IMG/VR virus record: IMGVR_UViG_3300029267_001921
Span: 1 to 53,515 of that record
Strand: one strand, 5' to 3'
From: a virus
DNA: 53,515 nt
How positions within the stretch are numbered: the stretch's first letter is position 1; each line of letters starts with the position of its first letter. Below are positions 25,803 to 35,840 of the stretch, in pieces. Below the pieces are notes generated by a model. It was not told the origin of the DNA. It ran no database searches and saw nothing but the letters and a program-made list of their open reading frames with translations. Both the position numbers and the translations under genes were made by a program.

Positions 25803-25963
25803 TGAGAAAGTATGGAAAACCATTAAAGAATTGTTTGGATTGCAGAAGACTTTGCTTCATTTTGAATAAAAAAGGTGATAAGACTTTATATTGTAAAGTC
25901 TTTGGTGATAAATTTATTTCAAAATGTGAAAGAAAAGTAACAAAAAGGGAGCATAAACAATGA
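25802..25963 (+). CDS. 53-residue Cys-rich protein
   Basis: The frame starts at an ATG overlapping the previous TGA and ends in TGA overlapping the ATG of the 1290-residue fibre, so it is held by translational coupling on both sides. The product is basic and has five cysteines (pattern C-x2-C-x4-C, then C and C; phrases 'NCLDCRRLCFIL' and 'TLYCKVFGDKFISKCERK'), consistent with a small zinc-binding fold. No function can be assigned. Being squeezed between two fibre genes, it could be a fibre assembly factor. Confidence 0.6.
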   Translation: MRKYGKPLKNCLDCRRLCFILNKKGDKTLYCKVFGDKFISKCERKVTKREHKQ

Positions 25964-28900
25964 CAATACAAGGGTTTCAAATAAAGGATGACGCTGCCCG
26001 ATCAAAACTAGGTTCCACCATAGGTGAAGAGTTAGACAACAAATGGGCGTTGATGGAGGATAAGATTTCTTATCCTTTAGACGTAACTATTTCTGGTGAT
26101 ACATTAACAGTTGATCCCGGAACAGTTCAAAAGTTAGAATCAGATGGAGCGGATAGTACACAAAATGCCTACAAATGGAGATTACCATTAATATCAGGTG
26201 TGGATGTTAGCCCAGCCCAATCAACTCTTGATCTAACAAACGGAAACACTACAGGTGATTTCAGCGCAAATCCTGAGAGTTGTCCTGCCATGACTGCTAG
26301 TTTTTATATTCAAATGGGTATAGAACTTCGTAGTGATGGAAAATTTTATGTTGTGTTTGGAAATGAAGATGCAGTCTTAGCAAACACAACCGCACCTTCA
26401 TTCACAACAAGTTCCCTTCAGGTTGCTGTTATTAAATTACAAGATAGTGGTGGCGGTGGAAGTTGGAATTTTGATACACCAGCAAAGGAAGATATTGAAA
26501 TTGTTGTTAGAGGTTCAACAGGCGGTGCTGGTGCTGGTGCTGGATTGGGTAGCAATTTAGACGGTCTATCTTACTTATCAGAATGGGAAGATTCATTTTC
26601 AAATGAGGATTTAGTTGACAGTTCCGCAGGGTATACAACTGCTTCATTTGATGGTGGAAGTGAAGCATACGGAATACAGTATGATACATCCAAACCATCA
26701 ACATGGGGTATGGCTGGTGGTGATGCTGTTGCCAATTTAGCTTGGTCAAAATCACCAGCATTCACAGTTAAAGCAGGTGATGTTGTTATAGCCAGACTAT
26801 ACCAAGCAAGCGGAACAGCAGCAGGTTCACTTAGTGGAAATGAATTAGAAACAACTGGAAATATTTTTGATTTTACTATGGTTGGTCAAGAAGTTTGGTG
26901 TTCAACCCATAGTGAAAAGGCAAAAATTGTTGAATATATAAGTGCAACAAAAGTGAAGTTGGATAGGGAAATAGACGGAACCCAAACAGGAACAAGTGAT
27001 TGGTCAGGTGATGCTGTTGCAGTATTAAGTAAACCTCATGTTAGAAAAATTATAACCATTACAGATCAAACTCCTATCGCTGGAGAAATTACTTTAGAGG
27101 CGGCATTTTCTGTCGCGTTAATTGATGCCAATGTGTGGTCAGTAACTGTTTCTCAATGTGTACATACTGTGGATATTCCTACATACTGGGACTCAGGTGA
27201 TAGCGAGAGCATCCCTGGTGTGTATGCTTTGAATCCATTATACCTTGAGAATGTTAGTGCAGGAGCAGCAGATAGTGTCGATTTCAGACAACAAACATTT
27301 GATCCAGCGGCAGATGATGTAATATTACAATACAATGGTGGTGCTTGGAGAGAAACAGTTGTATCCAGTCTTACAGACGATGAAACATTTGAACTCGCCG
27401 ATACAACCAATATGGCTGACGGAATAGCAGCCTGTATTCCAAAACAAAGTACATTTATGGTTTCATATTTGGATGATGGCCTTCATGAGATTTCTAAAGT
27501 CGGATTCAATGCGATTACTGGTTCTGATTCCGCAGGTAATTGGGATGATGAATTAGGAAAAGACAGAGGATATGGAATTGTAGATAACCTTCAAGAATAC
27601 CAATTAGGTGACTCAGCCAATGCTGGGGCGCACCTTTATATAAGGTTCTTCTCAAACATCTTTGATGATTCACAGGATAGTGGAACCGTATATTTGAATC
27701 AATATAAAGCATATTTTTACAGACAATCAACTTCATCAGTGAACGGTGGTATTAGTAATCAATCATACGGCGTGACAAACAATATTGGCACAAATAAAGG
27801 TATGTTTGTTGATGTATATAATGGAAAAACCAGAATTACACTTGATTGGGTTTACTCAATGGGTGAAAACGAAGGGTTTCCTTTTGGTGATCTTATTGTT
27901 ACATCAAACGGTCAAGAAGTGCCACGCGAAATTGATGATGTATTAACAACAGGAATATTCTACACAGAGCATAGTTCAACACAAATACTTCTTGATACAG
28001 ATTACAGTAGTGTTGCAAATGAGGTGGCCGTCTATCAGAGAATAGGAGGCGGTGCTGGTGCAACCTCTGCGGTTGATGAAGCAAACGAAACAGATTTCTA
28101 TGAGAATATTTTACCTAACTCAAATTTTGATCAAAATCATAATGGTTCATATTGGGCAACAGGAGCAAACTATGATGTGGACGGACCTTGTGGATGGACA
28201 CTTATTGGTGGAACAACAGAAGAGTATAGTATTGAAACAGCCGATCCTCCCTCTGGTTCTAATTCTTATTTAAGGTTGGCACTTCCATCAGGAACAGGTG
28301 ATCCCGGAATTAAATGTTTCTTAGGACCGGAAAAAATTGTACCACTTCAGGGGAAAAGAATAAGTTTTAGTTGCCTTTTGAAACGTGGTGCTGGATTCGT
28401 GAATGACCAATTTGCTATGGTTATCCATTTCTTTAACAAAGATTTCTCAGCAAGTGCTGGTACTTCGGCAGAGTGTTTTATTACTCCAACCGATGTAAGC
28501 ACAACAGAATGGACAAGGGTTGGACACGATGCAAGTCATTCTGGTAATCCAGTTAGAAATATTCTTGTTCCGAGTGGTGCTGAAGCAATGGTTGTTTATA
28601 TTTGGACAGCAGGAAGTCAAACTGGCGGCGCAACAGTTTGGTACGAACTTGCACAACCACAAATTGAGGTTGCTTCTGATTTTACATATTACAGAATACC
28701 AAAACAGGAAGATGATTTAACAAATAGTAGAACATTCCATTCTAATAGATATACAGACTATAGAGATGTAATTGATTTTGTTAGAACATCAAATGATACA
28801 CATGGTTGGCACATAAATGGTGTGAGTAGTTTTGCATCAGGAAAATGGTATGGGCAAGATGTCGCAGAGGGCGGTGGATCAAGTATCGGACAGATGAGAA

Positions 28901-29832
28901 ATCATTTAGGTGAGAACGTATATTGTGCGTTTGATGGAACAAATGATTTTATAGCAAGTACGGGAGCAGCAAGTACAGCACTTCAAACAACTGGTAGTTT
29001 CTATGTTGGTGGTAATTTTTACAAATCCGATTGGAGTTCATGGTCCGCTGCAAGAACATTATTTAGCCAAAAGAGTGGCAACTCTGGATGGATTTCAAAG
29101 GTATATACAGACGGAAGATGGGCAGTCCAACTCCTAAATGGTGCGGCTCTAATATTAGATCATAGACCAATTTATTTAACTGATCTTTCATCTGGTTGGC
29201 ATCATTTGGCGATTGTTATCAAGGCTGATACTCCAGGTACAGTAACACAGGTAACATGGTATGTAGATAGTTATGAAGTAGCACAATGGTCTGGAACATG
29301 GGCATTTGCCGCTGGTGGTGATTTTGAAATTGGTTCATTTGAGGGTGGTACAGATAAATGGAACGGCGGTATATGTGATGTATTCTATAGAAAGGTTGAA
29401 CCAGACAGACATTATGTGAGAAGACTACGTGCTCTTGGTTCACTTAAAAAGGCATTTTTAGACAAAGATGCAATTGTTAGAATAGCAAATGAAAGCGAAG
29501 CGGATGGATTGCAAGTGCCGATATATACAGAAGGAACAAACGGTTGGTCAACAAACCACGCCGAAGGTCTTATATATTATTCCGTAGATGGTCAGAAAAG
29601 GTTTAGATTTAATCTCCAAGGTGATGTTACATCTGGCGCAAGAACAAATACGAGAGTATATTTAAAGAATGTTTATTTTAATCAAACACAAGCAGTCGCA
29701 TGTGGTTCTAATGCCTCTGGTGCTTATTTAACTAGAGCAGTTGCGTTGGGTGGTTTTCCTGATCTTTATGTGAACCATGCTAGTGCTACAACCGTTTATT
29801 ATATATTTTCAGGAGATGTTAGAATTCAGTAA
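25960..29832 (+). CDS. Large adhesin with carbohydrate-binding and LamG-like domains
   Basis: The 1290-residue protein starts with an N-terminal region typical of fibre attachment ('GFQIKDDAARSKLGSTIGEE'). A Gly/Ala run (GGAGAGAG) near residues 188-195 may be a hinge. Residues about 715-905 resemble a CBM-like jelly roll found after NILPNxNF ('ENILPNSNFDQNHNGSYW', 'KIVPLQGKRISFSCLLKRG'). Residues about 1010-1145 form a LamG/concanavalin-like domain ('LSSGWHHLAIVIKADTPGTV', 'WYVDSYEVAQWSG', 'GGICDVFYRKVEPDRHYVRR'). No enzymatic motif is obvious. Two lectin-type domains suggest glycan-binding for host recognition. The start overlaps the Cys-rich gene. Confidence 0.76.
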   Translation: MTIQGFQIKDDAARSKLGSTIGEELDNKWALMEDKISYPLDVTISGDTLTVDPGTVQKLESDGADSTQNAYKWRLPLISGVDVSPAQSTLDLTNGNTTGDFSANPESCPAMTASFYIQMGIELRSDGKFYVVFGNEDAVLANTTAPSFTTSSLQVAVIKLQDSGGGGSWNFDTPAKEDIEIVVRGSTGGAGAGAGLGSNLDGLSYLSEWEDSFSNEDLVDSSAGYTTASFDGGSEAYGIQYDTSKPSTWGMAGGDAVANLAWSKSPAFTVKAGDVVIARLYQASGTAAGSLSGNELETTGNIFDFTMVGQEVWCSTHSEKAKIVEYISATKVKLDREIDGTQTGTSDWSGDAVAVLSKPHVRKIITITDQTPIAGEITLEAAFSVALIDANVWSVTVSQCVHTVDIPTYWDSGDSESIPGVYALNPLYLENVSAGAADSVDFRQQTFDPAADDVILQYNGGAWRETVVSSLTDDETFELADTTNMADGIAACIPKQSTFMVSYLDDGLHEISKVGFNAITGSDSAGNWDDELGKDRGYGIVDNLQEYQLGDSANAGAHLYIRFFSNIFDDSQDSGTVYLNQYKAYFYRQSTSSVNGGISNQSYGVTNNIGTNKGMFVDVYNGKTRITLDWVYSMGENEGFPFGDLIVTSNGQEVPREIDDVLTTGIFYTEHSSTQILLDTDYSSVANEVAVYQRIGGGAGATSAVDEANETDFYENILPNSNFDQNHNGSYWATGANYDVDGPCGWTLIGGTTEEYSIETADPPSGSNSYLRLALPSGTGDPGIKCFLGPEKIVPLQGKRISFSCLLKRGAGFVNDQFAMVIHFFNKDFSASAGTSAECFITPTDVSTTEWTRVGHDASHSGNPVRNILVPSGAEAMVVYIWTAGSQTGGATVWYELAQPQIEVASDFTYYRIPKQEDDLTNSRTFHSNRYTDYRDVIDFVRTSNDTHGWHINGVSSFASGKWYGQDVAEGGGSSIGQMRNHLGENVYCAFDGTNDFIASTGAASTALQTTGSFYVGGNFYKSDWSSWSAARTLFSQKSGNSGWISKVYTDGRWAVQLLNGAALILDHRPIYLTDLSSGWHHLAIVIKADTPGTVTQVTWYVDSYEVAQWSGTWAFAAGGDFEIGSFEGGTDKWNGGICDVFYRKVEPDRHYVRRLRALGSLKKAFLDKDAIVRIANESEADGLQVPIYTEGTNGWSTNHAEGLIYYSVDGQKRFRFNLQGDVTSGARTNTRVYLKNVYFNQTQAVACGSNASGAYLTRAVALGGFPDLYVNHASATTVYYIFSGDVRIQ

Positions 29833-29852
29833 GAATTAAGGGAGAATAATAT

Positions 29853-30239
29853 ATGTTGTATTTAAAATTAGATGGAACAACAATTTTAGATCATGATTAT
29901 AGTCAACATGACGATTATCAAACAGAAGTAGAATATACACAACTCAGAAACAGTGATGGTGACTATATTTATAAATATGAAAACAGTCAATTAGTTTCAT
30001 TATCGGGTGCAGAAATTACTGCTCATCCAAATTATAAGACAAGAAAAATTGGTGAATTAAAAGATCAAGTTAAAACTGATATACAAATATTAGATGAACA
30101 GAAGGCTCACTCACTTGCCTTGAAAAAGGCGATGGGAAATGAATTAACAACAGATGAAACAACATTTGTGAATAATTTTCTTACTCAAAGGCAGTCCATA
30201 TTGGACCAATATGAGACTGACAAACAACAGTATGAATAA
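29853..30239 (+). CDS. Small coiled-coil protein after adhesin, possible fibre-assembly chaperone
   Basis: The 128-residue protein has an N-terminal beta part ('MLYLKLDGTTILDHDYSQHD') and a helical C-terminal half ('KIGELKDQVKTDIQILDEQK', then 'TTDETTFVNNFLTQRQSIL'). This two-part layout is common to tail-fibre assembly proteins, with a charged helical C-terminus. It also resembles in style the 122-residue protein at 35241, which likewise follows a fibre gene. It is not a recognised family member. RBS is AAGGGAG. Confidence 0.6.
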   Translation: MLYLKLDGTTILDHDYSQHDDYQTEVEYTQLRNSDGDYIYKYENSQLVSLSGAEITAHPNYKTRKIGELKDQVKTDIQILDEQKAHSLALKKAMGNELTTDETTFVNNFLTQRQSILDQYETDKQQYE

Positions 30240-30252
30240 GAGGTAAAGCAAT

Positions 30253-32772
30253 ATGTCTATTGTAAAGCAAGCCAATAAAGGAATGAAGGTTAAGAAATCC
30301 ACACAAGCGGATATAAGAAGAGTTAACCTTTTGGACGACAATACAGTTCGTGAGGGAATGTTAATAGATGGTGTGGTTGCATTTAATAAACTAAACCCAG
30401 CAATTCAAAACTCTATGTCTGATAGTTGGCAAAATTGGGTCGGCGAACCATATGACGACCAACCCAGTTCTGCTGCAAATCCCAGAGGATTAAATTTTGA
30501 CGATCTTAAAGTATCATTTAGTTTTGAGCGAGTGACCATTGATAAAATTAGACCAATTGAGGGCGAAAAGGATGATAATAAAAGATTGGTTTGGGAGATA
30601 ATTGCACCACAAAAAGACAAGCGATGTAGAATGATGGGAACGTGGAATACCCAAACCACATCAAACGGCACCAGAACTTCAATAGTATCACCACCAAGTG
30701 GTTATACTGATATGATATTATCCATAACCTTTGTTGGAACTGGGTTAAATATCCTTCATTATGCACATCCAACAGCAAGACTTGACTGTGATATCTATGT
30801 GGATGGTGTTGACAGTGGAAATGATTACAGTTCTACCGGACTTCAAGGAATAGGTGGTGGGCGTAATGTTGATACAAATACGGTTTTTAATTTGGTTTCT
30901 GGATTATCCTATGGGGTCCATACGGTTGAGTTAATACCAAACAATGCAAATGGTAGTCGCGATATACATTTATATGGATTTGAAGTAATCACAATTGATT
31001 CGGATGAATTAAAATGTAGAGCAGGTGATTGTTATATAAAGAATCAAAAAGTAAGTAAATCAGTTGTTACATCTTGGGCAAACCCAGACGGAACACAAGA
31101 TTCAGACGGTGTGACAGTCAATTCACCAAATAGAGGTGCAAAAGTTCTGGAATGTTTAGATGAAGATGGAAACAGAAAATTCTATACAACAAATACAGAT
31201 AATAGTCATAAGTATTTTAATAATACAGATCATAGTAATGAGGAAGTGCAGAAATATTATAATTGGAGAAGTTTCGGGGTCGGAAGGGGCGATGATTTCT
31301 CACAATTGTTTAGCACAAGTGATCACGCCTTCACAATGGATGATAATCTCACTTCTCTTGTCTGTGAAGATTGTACCCACAGTTCTGCGGGTTATTCATC
31401 TCAAGATTGTTTAAGAACAACAAGTTCAAGTTCCAGAATTTATTTTACATTTGTTGGAACAGGTGTTGACATTGTATTTGATAATCCAGCGGGCGCGACA
31501 CCCGATAGTCATTCATTTAGTGTTGATAACGGAACATATGGAAGTTGGTCTGGTGGTATGGAAGAAGGTCATTATATTCGTCCTGTGTGTTCACAGGCAC
31601 CATACGGAACTCACGTATTGTCGATTTCAAGAGGTGCATCTACAAGTAATCATGCCTATATCGCTGGATTTATAGTTTATGAAAATAAGACACCTAAATT
31701 TGTCAAACTAAATAAACCAACAGATTGGGAGTCAACTGAAGGTTATTGGGATCTTCCAGATAATGTTATACCACTCACTATTTACAACATATTAGCCGAT
31801 TGGAACGCAAACACATTTTCAACTAATCCCGGTCAGATAGCAAGAGGCATAATAAGACATCATTGTTTAAGAGAATTTACATTTGGTGGAACTGGATTTG
31901 TTATATCCTCTCCTGTTGACTCAGCGAAGCCCGGTGGATTTCAAGTCTATTCACCAACATCTGGTGATTATATTGAATTTCAATTTTATGGTACAGGATT
32001 TGACTTCAGGTTCCACGGTCATGCCACATCGGATCATCAGGTAAACGTAAAAATAGACGGTGCAAATTACACAGGTGCAGCAACAGCATACGGGAGTGGC
32101 ATTACATGGACACCAGCATCATCTTATCTGGACCAGGCTGGTGTTGCTGGAGATCATAATTGTGGTTTTTATGTGACAGGATTGACGTTAGGATTACATA
32201 CCGTGAGATTCACCTGTAGTGGTGCAAGCAATATGAGAGTATCTTGTATAGATATCATTACACCAATACACCATAGTCAATTTCCACTTCCAAATAGAAA
32301 CACAACACAATCACATTTACAGAAAGGTAATTGTGCTGTTCAAGATCTAAGAGTGTTTACCCCAGTTAAAGGATTGGAAGAAGGAGAAAAAAGATGGGCG
32401 GTTGCCACAGGAATAACTTCAACCCCAAGTGTCACGGCTACATATGATATTCCTATGGCTGATATGTCTATCAACTGGTATTCAGACGGAAAGAAAGCGA
32501 CAAGAGTGCATTTTCAAGGCTCTATGAGAATTAGTGCATCTCCTCAATATATGTTTTTATCTATTTGGATTGATGGCAAACAAGTACCGAGTGGTAATAA
32601 TTATGGTTATGCAGAATATAGTTCAGCAGCAAGCGCGGACGATATTGTTTCTTTTGAGTGGATTGGACTGCTACCAAAAGGATATCACCAAATAGCAATA
32701 TATTGGAGAGTTGCAGCCAACACCGGATACAACAGAGAAGACAGAAGGGCACTACACGTACACGAAATATAA
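30253..32772 (+). CDS. Adhesin, paralogue 1, with repeated F-x-GTG-x jelly-roll domains
   Basis: The 839-residue protein is a paralogue of the one encoded next. It contains several copies of a module with the pattern (T/I)FVGTG(L/V)(N/D)I...(Y/V)VDG, for example 'ILSITFVGTGLNILHYAH', 'RIYFTFVGTGVDIVFDN' and 'YIEFQFYGTGFDFRFHG'. This resembles galactose-binding-like beta sandwiches in carbohydrate-active enzymes, and glycan binding is inferred. The C-terminus shares 'NWYSDG', 'GxLPKGYHQIAI' and a final HEI with the second copy. The first 64 residues ('KVKKSTQADIRRVNLLDDN') are unique to this copy and may attach it to the virion. Confidence 0.72.
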   Translation: MSIVKQANKGMKVKKSTQADIRRVNLLDDNTVREGMLIDGVVAFNKLNPAIQNSMSDSWQNWVGEPYDDQPSSAANPRGLNFDDLKVSFSFERVTIDKIRPIEGEKDDNKRLVWEIIAPQKDKRCRMMGTWNTQTTSNGTRTSIVSPPSGYTDMILSITFVGTGLNILHYAHPTARLDCDIYVDGVDSGNDYSSTGLQGIGGGRNVDTNTVFNLVSGLSYGVHTVELIPNNANGSRDIHLYGFEVITIDSDELKCRAGDCYIKNQKVSKSVVTSWANPDGTQDSDGVTVNSPNRGAKVLECLDEDGNRKFYTTNTDNSHKYFNNTDHSNEEVQKYYNWRSFGVGRGDDFSQLFSTSDHAFTMDDNLTSLVCEDCTHSSAGYSSQDCLRTTSSSSRIYFTFVGTGVDIVFDNPAGATPDSHSFSVDNGTYGSWSGGMEEGHYIRPVCSQAPYGTHVLSISRGASTSNHAYIAGFIVYENKTPKFVKLNKPTDWESTEGYWDLPDNVIPLTIYNILADWNANTFSTNPGQIARGIIRHHCLREFTFGGTGFVISSPVDSAKPGGFQVYSPTSGDYIEFQFYGTGFDFRFHGHATSDHQVNVKIDGANYTGAATAYGSGITWTPASSYLDQAGVAGDHNCGFYVTGLTLGLHTVRFTCSGASNMRVSCIDIITPIHHSQFPLPNRNTTQSHLQKGNCAVQDLRVFTPVKGLEEGEKRWAVATGITSTPSVTATYDIPMADMSINWYSDGKKATRVHFQGSMRISASPQYMFLSIWIDGKQVPSGNNYGYAEYSSAASADDIVSFEWIGLLPKGYHQIAIYWRVAANTGYNREDRRALHVHEI

Positions 32773-32793
32773 TACATTAACGGAGATTAAACT

Positions 32794-35226
32794 ATGACTA
32801 TACCAATTTCAGGAAATGTCCAACAGTTTGGATTTCAGAATTTTGTTGTCGAACCAAATGATGACCAATCCAGTTCCAATACGAACCCCAGAGGATTGAA
32901 TTTGGATGATCTCAAGCCGAGTTTTGGGGTTGAGAGAATAAACATAGATCAAATGTATGAACTGGAGGGTGAAAAAGACGATAACGATAAAACAGTTTTA
33001 GAAATAACAACACCTCAAAAAGATAAACGGTGTAGATTCTTTGGAAATTGGAAAATAGAAGTTGGATCTACTGGTTCACAGATATCAATACAGAATTTAC
33101 CTGCTGGTTATACAAATAAAGTATTATCCGTTACTTTCATTGGTACAGGTTTAAATATATTAGCCTTGAATGGCATCACAGCTACCAGACTTTCATGTGA
33201 TATATATTTAGACGGCGTTGATACCGGAAACACATTCCAATCTATAGCTGATAATGTTCTCAGTAATAAAAACGTGAAAACCAATGAGACTTTCAATTTA
33301 GTTTCTAATATACCATATGGAATTCATACTGTTGATCTTTATCCAACTTCCGGATCTCCGAACGGAAGTAGAGATATTAGAATGTACGGTTTTGAAATAA
33401 TCGTAGACGACTCGGATGAAATAAAAAGACAGGCAGGAAGTTATTTCATAAATGGAAAACTAACGCAGGTTAATTCTGATAGTTGGGCAAATCCAGATGG
33501 CGGAACAGATAGTGATGGAATCTCTGTCAATCCAAATGATACCGGGGCTAAGATATTAGAGTGCATCAACACTAAAGGAGAAAGAAAATATTATACTACA
33601 AATGTTCCGGCTTCACCCTCATATACATCCAGTGTGGATCATTCAGATGAAGAAATTCAGAAAGCATACTATTGGAGAGAATTTGGTGCAGGATTGACAA
33701 GTGATTTCAGCAGAGGTGTTATAAGTGGAACTGCCTACGCTTGTTTTGTGTTGGATGATAATGTTACATCACTGATGGGGCATCATATAACAACACAATT
33801 CCTGGGTTCTCCTGCAAAAGATTGTCTTTCAATGGATGGCAGTGGTGATGAAATACTCTTAACATTTGTTGGTACTGGTTTAGATTTAGTGTGGGCTGGA
33901 CACAACGCAACACCCGGAACACTTAATCAGACAACCTTTTATGTAGATGGAACAAGTGTTGAGGTATTCGCTCCTACCAATGTTGACAACACTTTAAAGG
34001 TTAAACCGATTGTTTCTGGTTTATTTTATGGAACACATACACTGAAAATCAGAACAACAGGAGCGGCAGGAACAGTAAGATTCTGTATAAAGGATTTCAT
34101 AGTATACGAACCAAAAACACCTAAATTCTTCAAACTAAATAAACCAACAAATTGGGAGTCAAACGAAGGATACTGGGACTTACCAAACGATGTAATGTCT
34201 TTGACCTGTTATAATATATTCGCTGATTTTTCTGGTTTTACTGGGGCCAGTGATATAATGAAAATGAGTCAAGGTGTTCTAAGGCATCACGCACAAAGAG
34301 AAATAGTTTATTCTGGCTCTAACTGGTCAACAAGTTATAATACAAACACACACGCAAGTTTTTATTCCAGTACCAATGCGCAGAATGAATATTGCGAGTT
34401 CATATTCTTCGGCACTGGAACGACATTCAGATATTTTGATGGTGCTGGATTCTCACAGAATGTAAGAGTGCAATTGGATGATTTCAGTGGTGCTGGATAT
34501 CAGGATCTAAATTCAGGTAATTTTGGCACTTTAACTTTTGCATATTCTGATGCTGATCCAAGAGTTGGTGCAGATAGCGCATACATCAATCAGGATGTTG
34601 AAGCTGGTTCTTTTTACAATAAGGAAGTTCGTTATTCTGACCTGCCACTGGGTTTATATAAAATTAAGTTGTTGAAAAACGATGCTGGTGTATTACCGCT
34701 TAACATCAATTCATTTGATGTCATAACACCTATCCATCACTCACAAATGCCTATAGGCAACATGAACCCAACTCAAGTAACAAACACCATAGGCAATTGC
34801 GCAATGAAGGATTTAAGGGAACTATCTCCTGTTAAAGATAGCAAAGGTGCAAAACGAATAGCAACAGCAAGAGGTGTTGCAAGTGCACCAGCAATAAGTG
34901 CCAACAGTTATGTTCCCATGCCTGATATGTATATCAATTGGTATTCCGATGGAATAAACCCCACCAGAATATCTTTTATTGGTATGATATACGGTTCTGT
35001 TGTATCTGGACCTTTGCTTACAGATATATACATAGACGGTGTTTCAGCAGATGTAGTTTCAAAGGTTGACGTGAAAACCGCCAGTTATGATGACCTATTA
35101 ACAATAGAATGGGTTGGTATTCTTTCCAAAGGAACACATCATATTGAGGTAAAATGGAGAAGTGATAACGGATGGACAATAACATTGGATGGAACATTAA
35201 GAAGATTATTTGTTCATGAAATATAA
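32794..35226 (+). CDS. Adhesin, paralogue 2, with repeated F-x-GTG-x jelly-roll domains
   Basis: The 810-residue product aligns over most of its length with the preceding protein: 'ANPRGLNFDDLK' versus 'TNPRGLNLDDLK', 'TPQKDKRCRFF' versus 'APQKDKRCRMM', 'KTPKFFKLNKPTNWES' versus 'KTPKFVKLNKPTDWES', and identical 'VITPIHHSQ'. It lacks the N-terminal 50-residue extension. The order of GTG modules is the same. The two genes are a tandem duplication, probably giving two receptor specificities on related fibres. The RBS is ACGGAGA. Confidence 0.72.
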   Translation: MTIPISGNVQQFGFQNFVVEPNDDQSSSNTNPRGLNLDDLKPSFGVERINIDQMYELEGEKDDNDKTVLEITTPQKDKRCRFFGNWKIEVGSTGSQISIQNLPAGYTNKVLSVTFIGTGLNILALNGITATRLSCDIYLDGVDTGNTFQSIADNVLSNKNVKTNETFNLVSNIPYGIHTVDLYPTSGSPNGSRDIRMYGFEIIVDDSDEIKRQAGSYFINGKLTQVNSDSWANPDGGTDSDGISVNPNDTGAKILECINTKGERKYYTTNVPASPSYTSSVDHSDEEIQKAYYWREFGAGLTSDFSRGVISGTAYACFVLDDNVTSLMGHHITTQFLGSPAKDCLSMDGSGDEILLTFVGTGLDLVWAGHNATPGTLNQTTFYVDGTSVEVFAPTNVDNTLKVKPIVSGLFYGTHTLKIRTTGAAGTVRFCIKDFIVYEPKTPKFFKLNKPTNWESNEGYWDLPNDVMSLTCYNIFADFSGFTGASDIMKMSQGVLRHHAQREIVYSGSNWSTSYNTNTHASFYSSTNAQNEYCEFIFFGTGTTFRYFDGAGFSQNVRVQLDDFSGAGYQDLNSGNFGTLTFAYSDADPRVGADSAYINQDVEAGSFYNKEVRYSDLPLGLYKIKLLKNDAGVLPLNINSFDVITPIHHSQMPIGNMNPTQVTNTIGNCAMKDLRELSPVKDSKGAKRIATARGVASAPAISANSYVPMPDMYINWYSDGINPTRISFIGMIYGSVVSGPLLTDIYIDGVSADVVSKVDVKTASYDDLLTIEWVGILSKGTHHIEVKWRSDNGWTITLDGTLRRLFVHEI

Positions 35227-35240
35227 TAAGGAGATAAGAT

Positions 35241-35609
35241 ATGATTTTCAGGGCAGAAAAAGAATTGGATACAATTGGTATCATAGATGAAATCAAAGCA
35301 CTTGGTTATACTGATATTGCGTGCCACGGCAACCACCCTGATGGTTATTGTGAGGTAGAAATATACGATGAGGTCGAATGGGATCAAGCTAAAGAAGATG
35401 AAGTAAACCAAGCCCTCACAGATCACAACAAGACAACATCCGAGGAAAACAGACAGAAGAAACTTGACGCACTTGCTTGGGCGAAAGAAGATGGCTGTAC
35501 CAAAAATTGGGATGACATGGAAACATACCATAGGAAAGCACTCAATGGTGTAGAATTGTCTGCTGGTGAAGAATCAGCAATGATTACAGCATATGAAGCC
35601 ACTCTATAA
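35241..35609 (+). CDS. Small acidic protein after adhesin, possible fibre-assembly factor
   Basis: The 122-residue protein is acidic and rich in Asp, Glu and Trp. N-terminal residues resemble a small alpha/beta fold ('ELDTIGIIDEIKALGYTDIA', 'YCEVEIYDEVEWDQAKED'), and the C-terminus is helical ('WAKEDGCTKNWDDMETYHRK', 'ELSAGEESAMITAYEATL'). Like the gene at 29853 it directly follows an adhesin and has a similar layout, so an assembly role is plausible. It is the last gene of the adhesin block. Confidence 0.6.
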   Translation: MIFRAEKELDTIGIIDEIKALGYTDIACHGNHPDGYCEVEIYDEVEWDQAKEDEVNQALTDHNKTTSEENRQKKLDALAWAKEDGCTKNWDDMETYHRKALNGVELSAGEESAMITAYEATL

Positions 35610-35642
35610 TAGAACAGTTAAACTCCTAGCAGGTATGATATA

Positions 35643-35822
35643 ATGGATAAATGGATTAAAAATGAAGATCTCAAGGAAGAATTCTCTAATTTAACCAAGA
35701 TGTTTACCGAATTATTAGTTGAGGTTGAAAGGATTTGCGGAAAAAGAAAACCAAAACGAGTGAAGGAAATAATGAATGAGATCATTGAGAAATTCAAGGA
35801 AATCCGCAATACTGTTTATTAA
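35643..35822 (+). CDS. 59-residue charged helical protein
   Basis: The 59-codon frame (MDKWIKNEDLKEEF..., end NTVY) is too short for many ORF finders. It is predicted to be helical and charged, with a single cysteine in 'ERICGKRKPKRVKEI'. The RBS is weak (AGGT). It fills the space between the adhesin block and the lysis-like cassette. It has no recognised family. Confidence 0.5.
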   Translation: MDKWIKNEDLKEEFSNLTKMFTELLVEVERICGKRKPKRVKEIMNEIIEKFKEIRNTVY

Positions 35823-35840
35823 CCATAGGAGGAAAGATTT

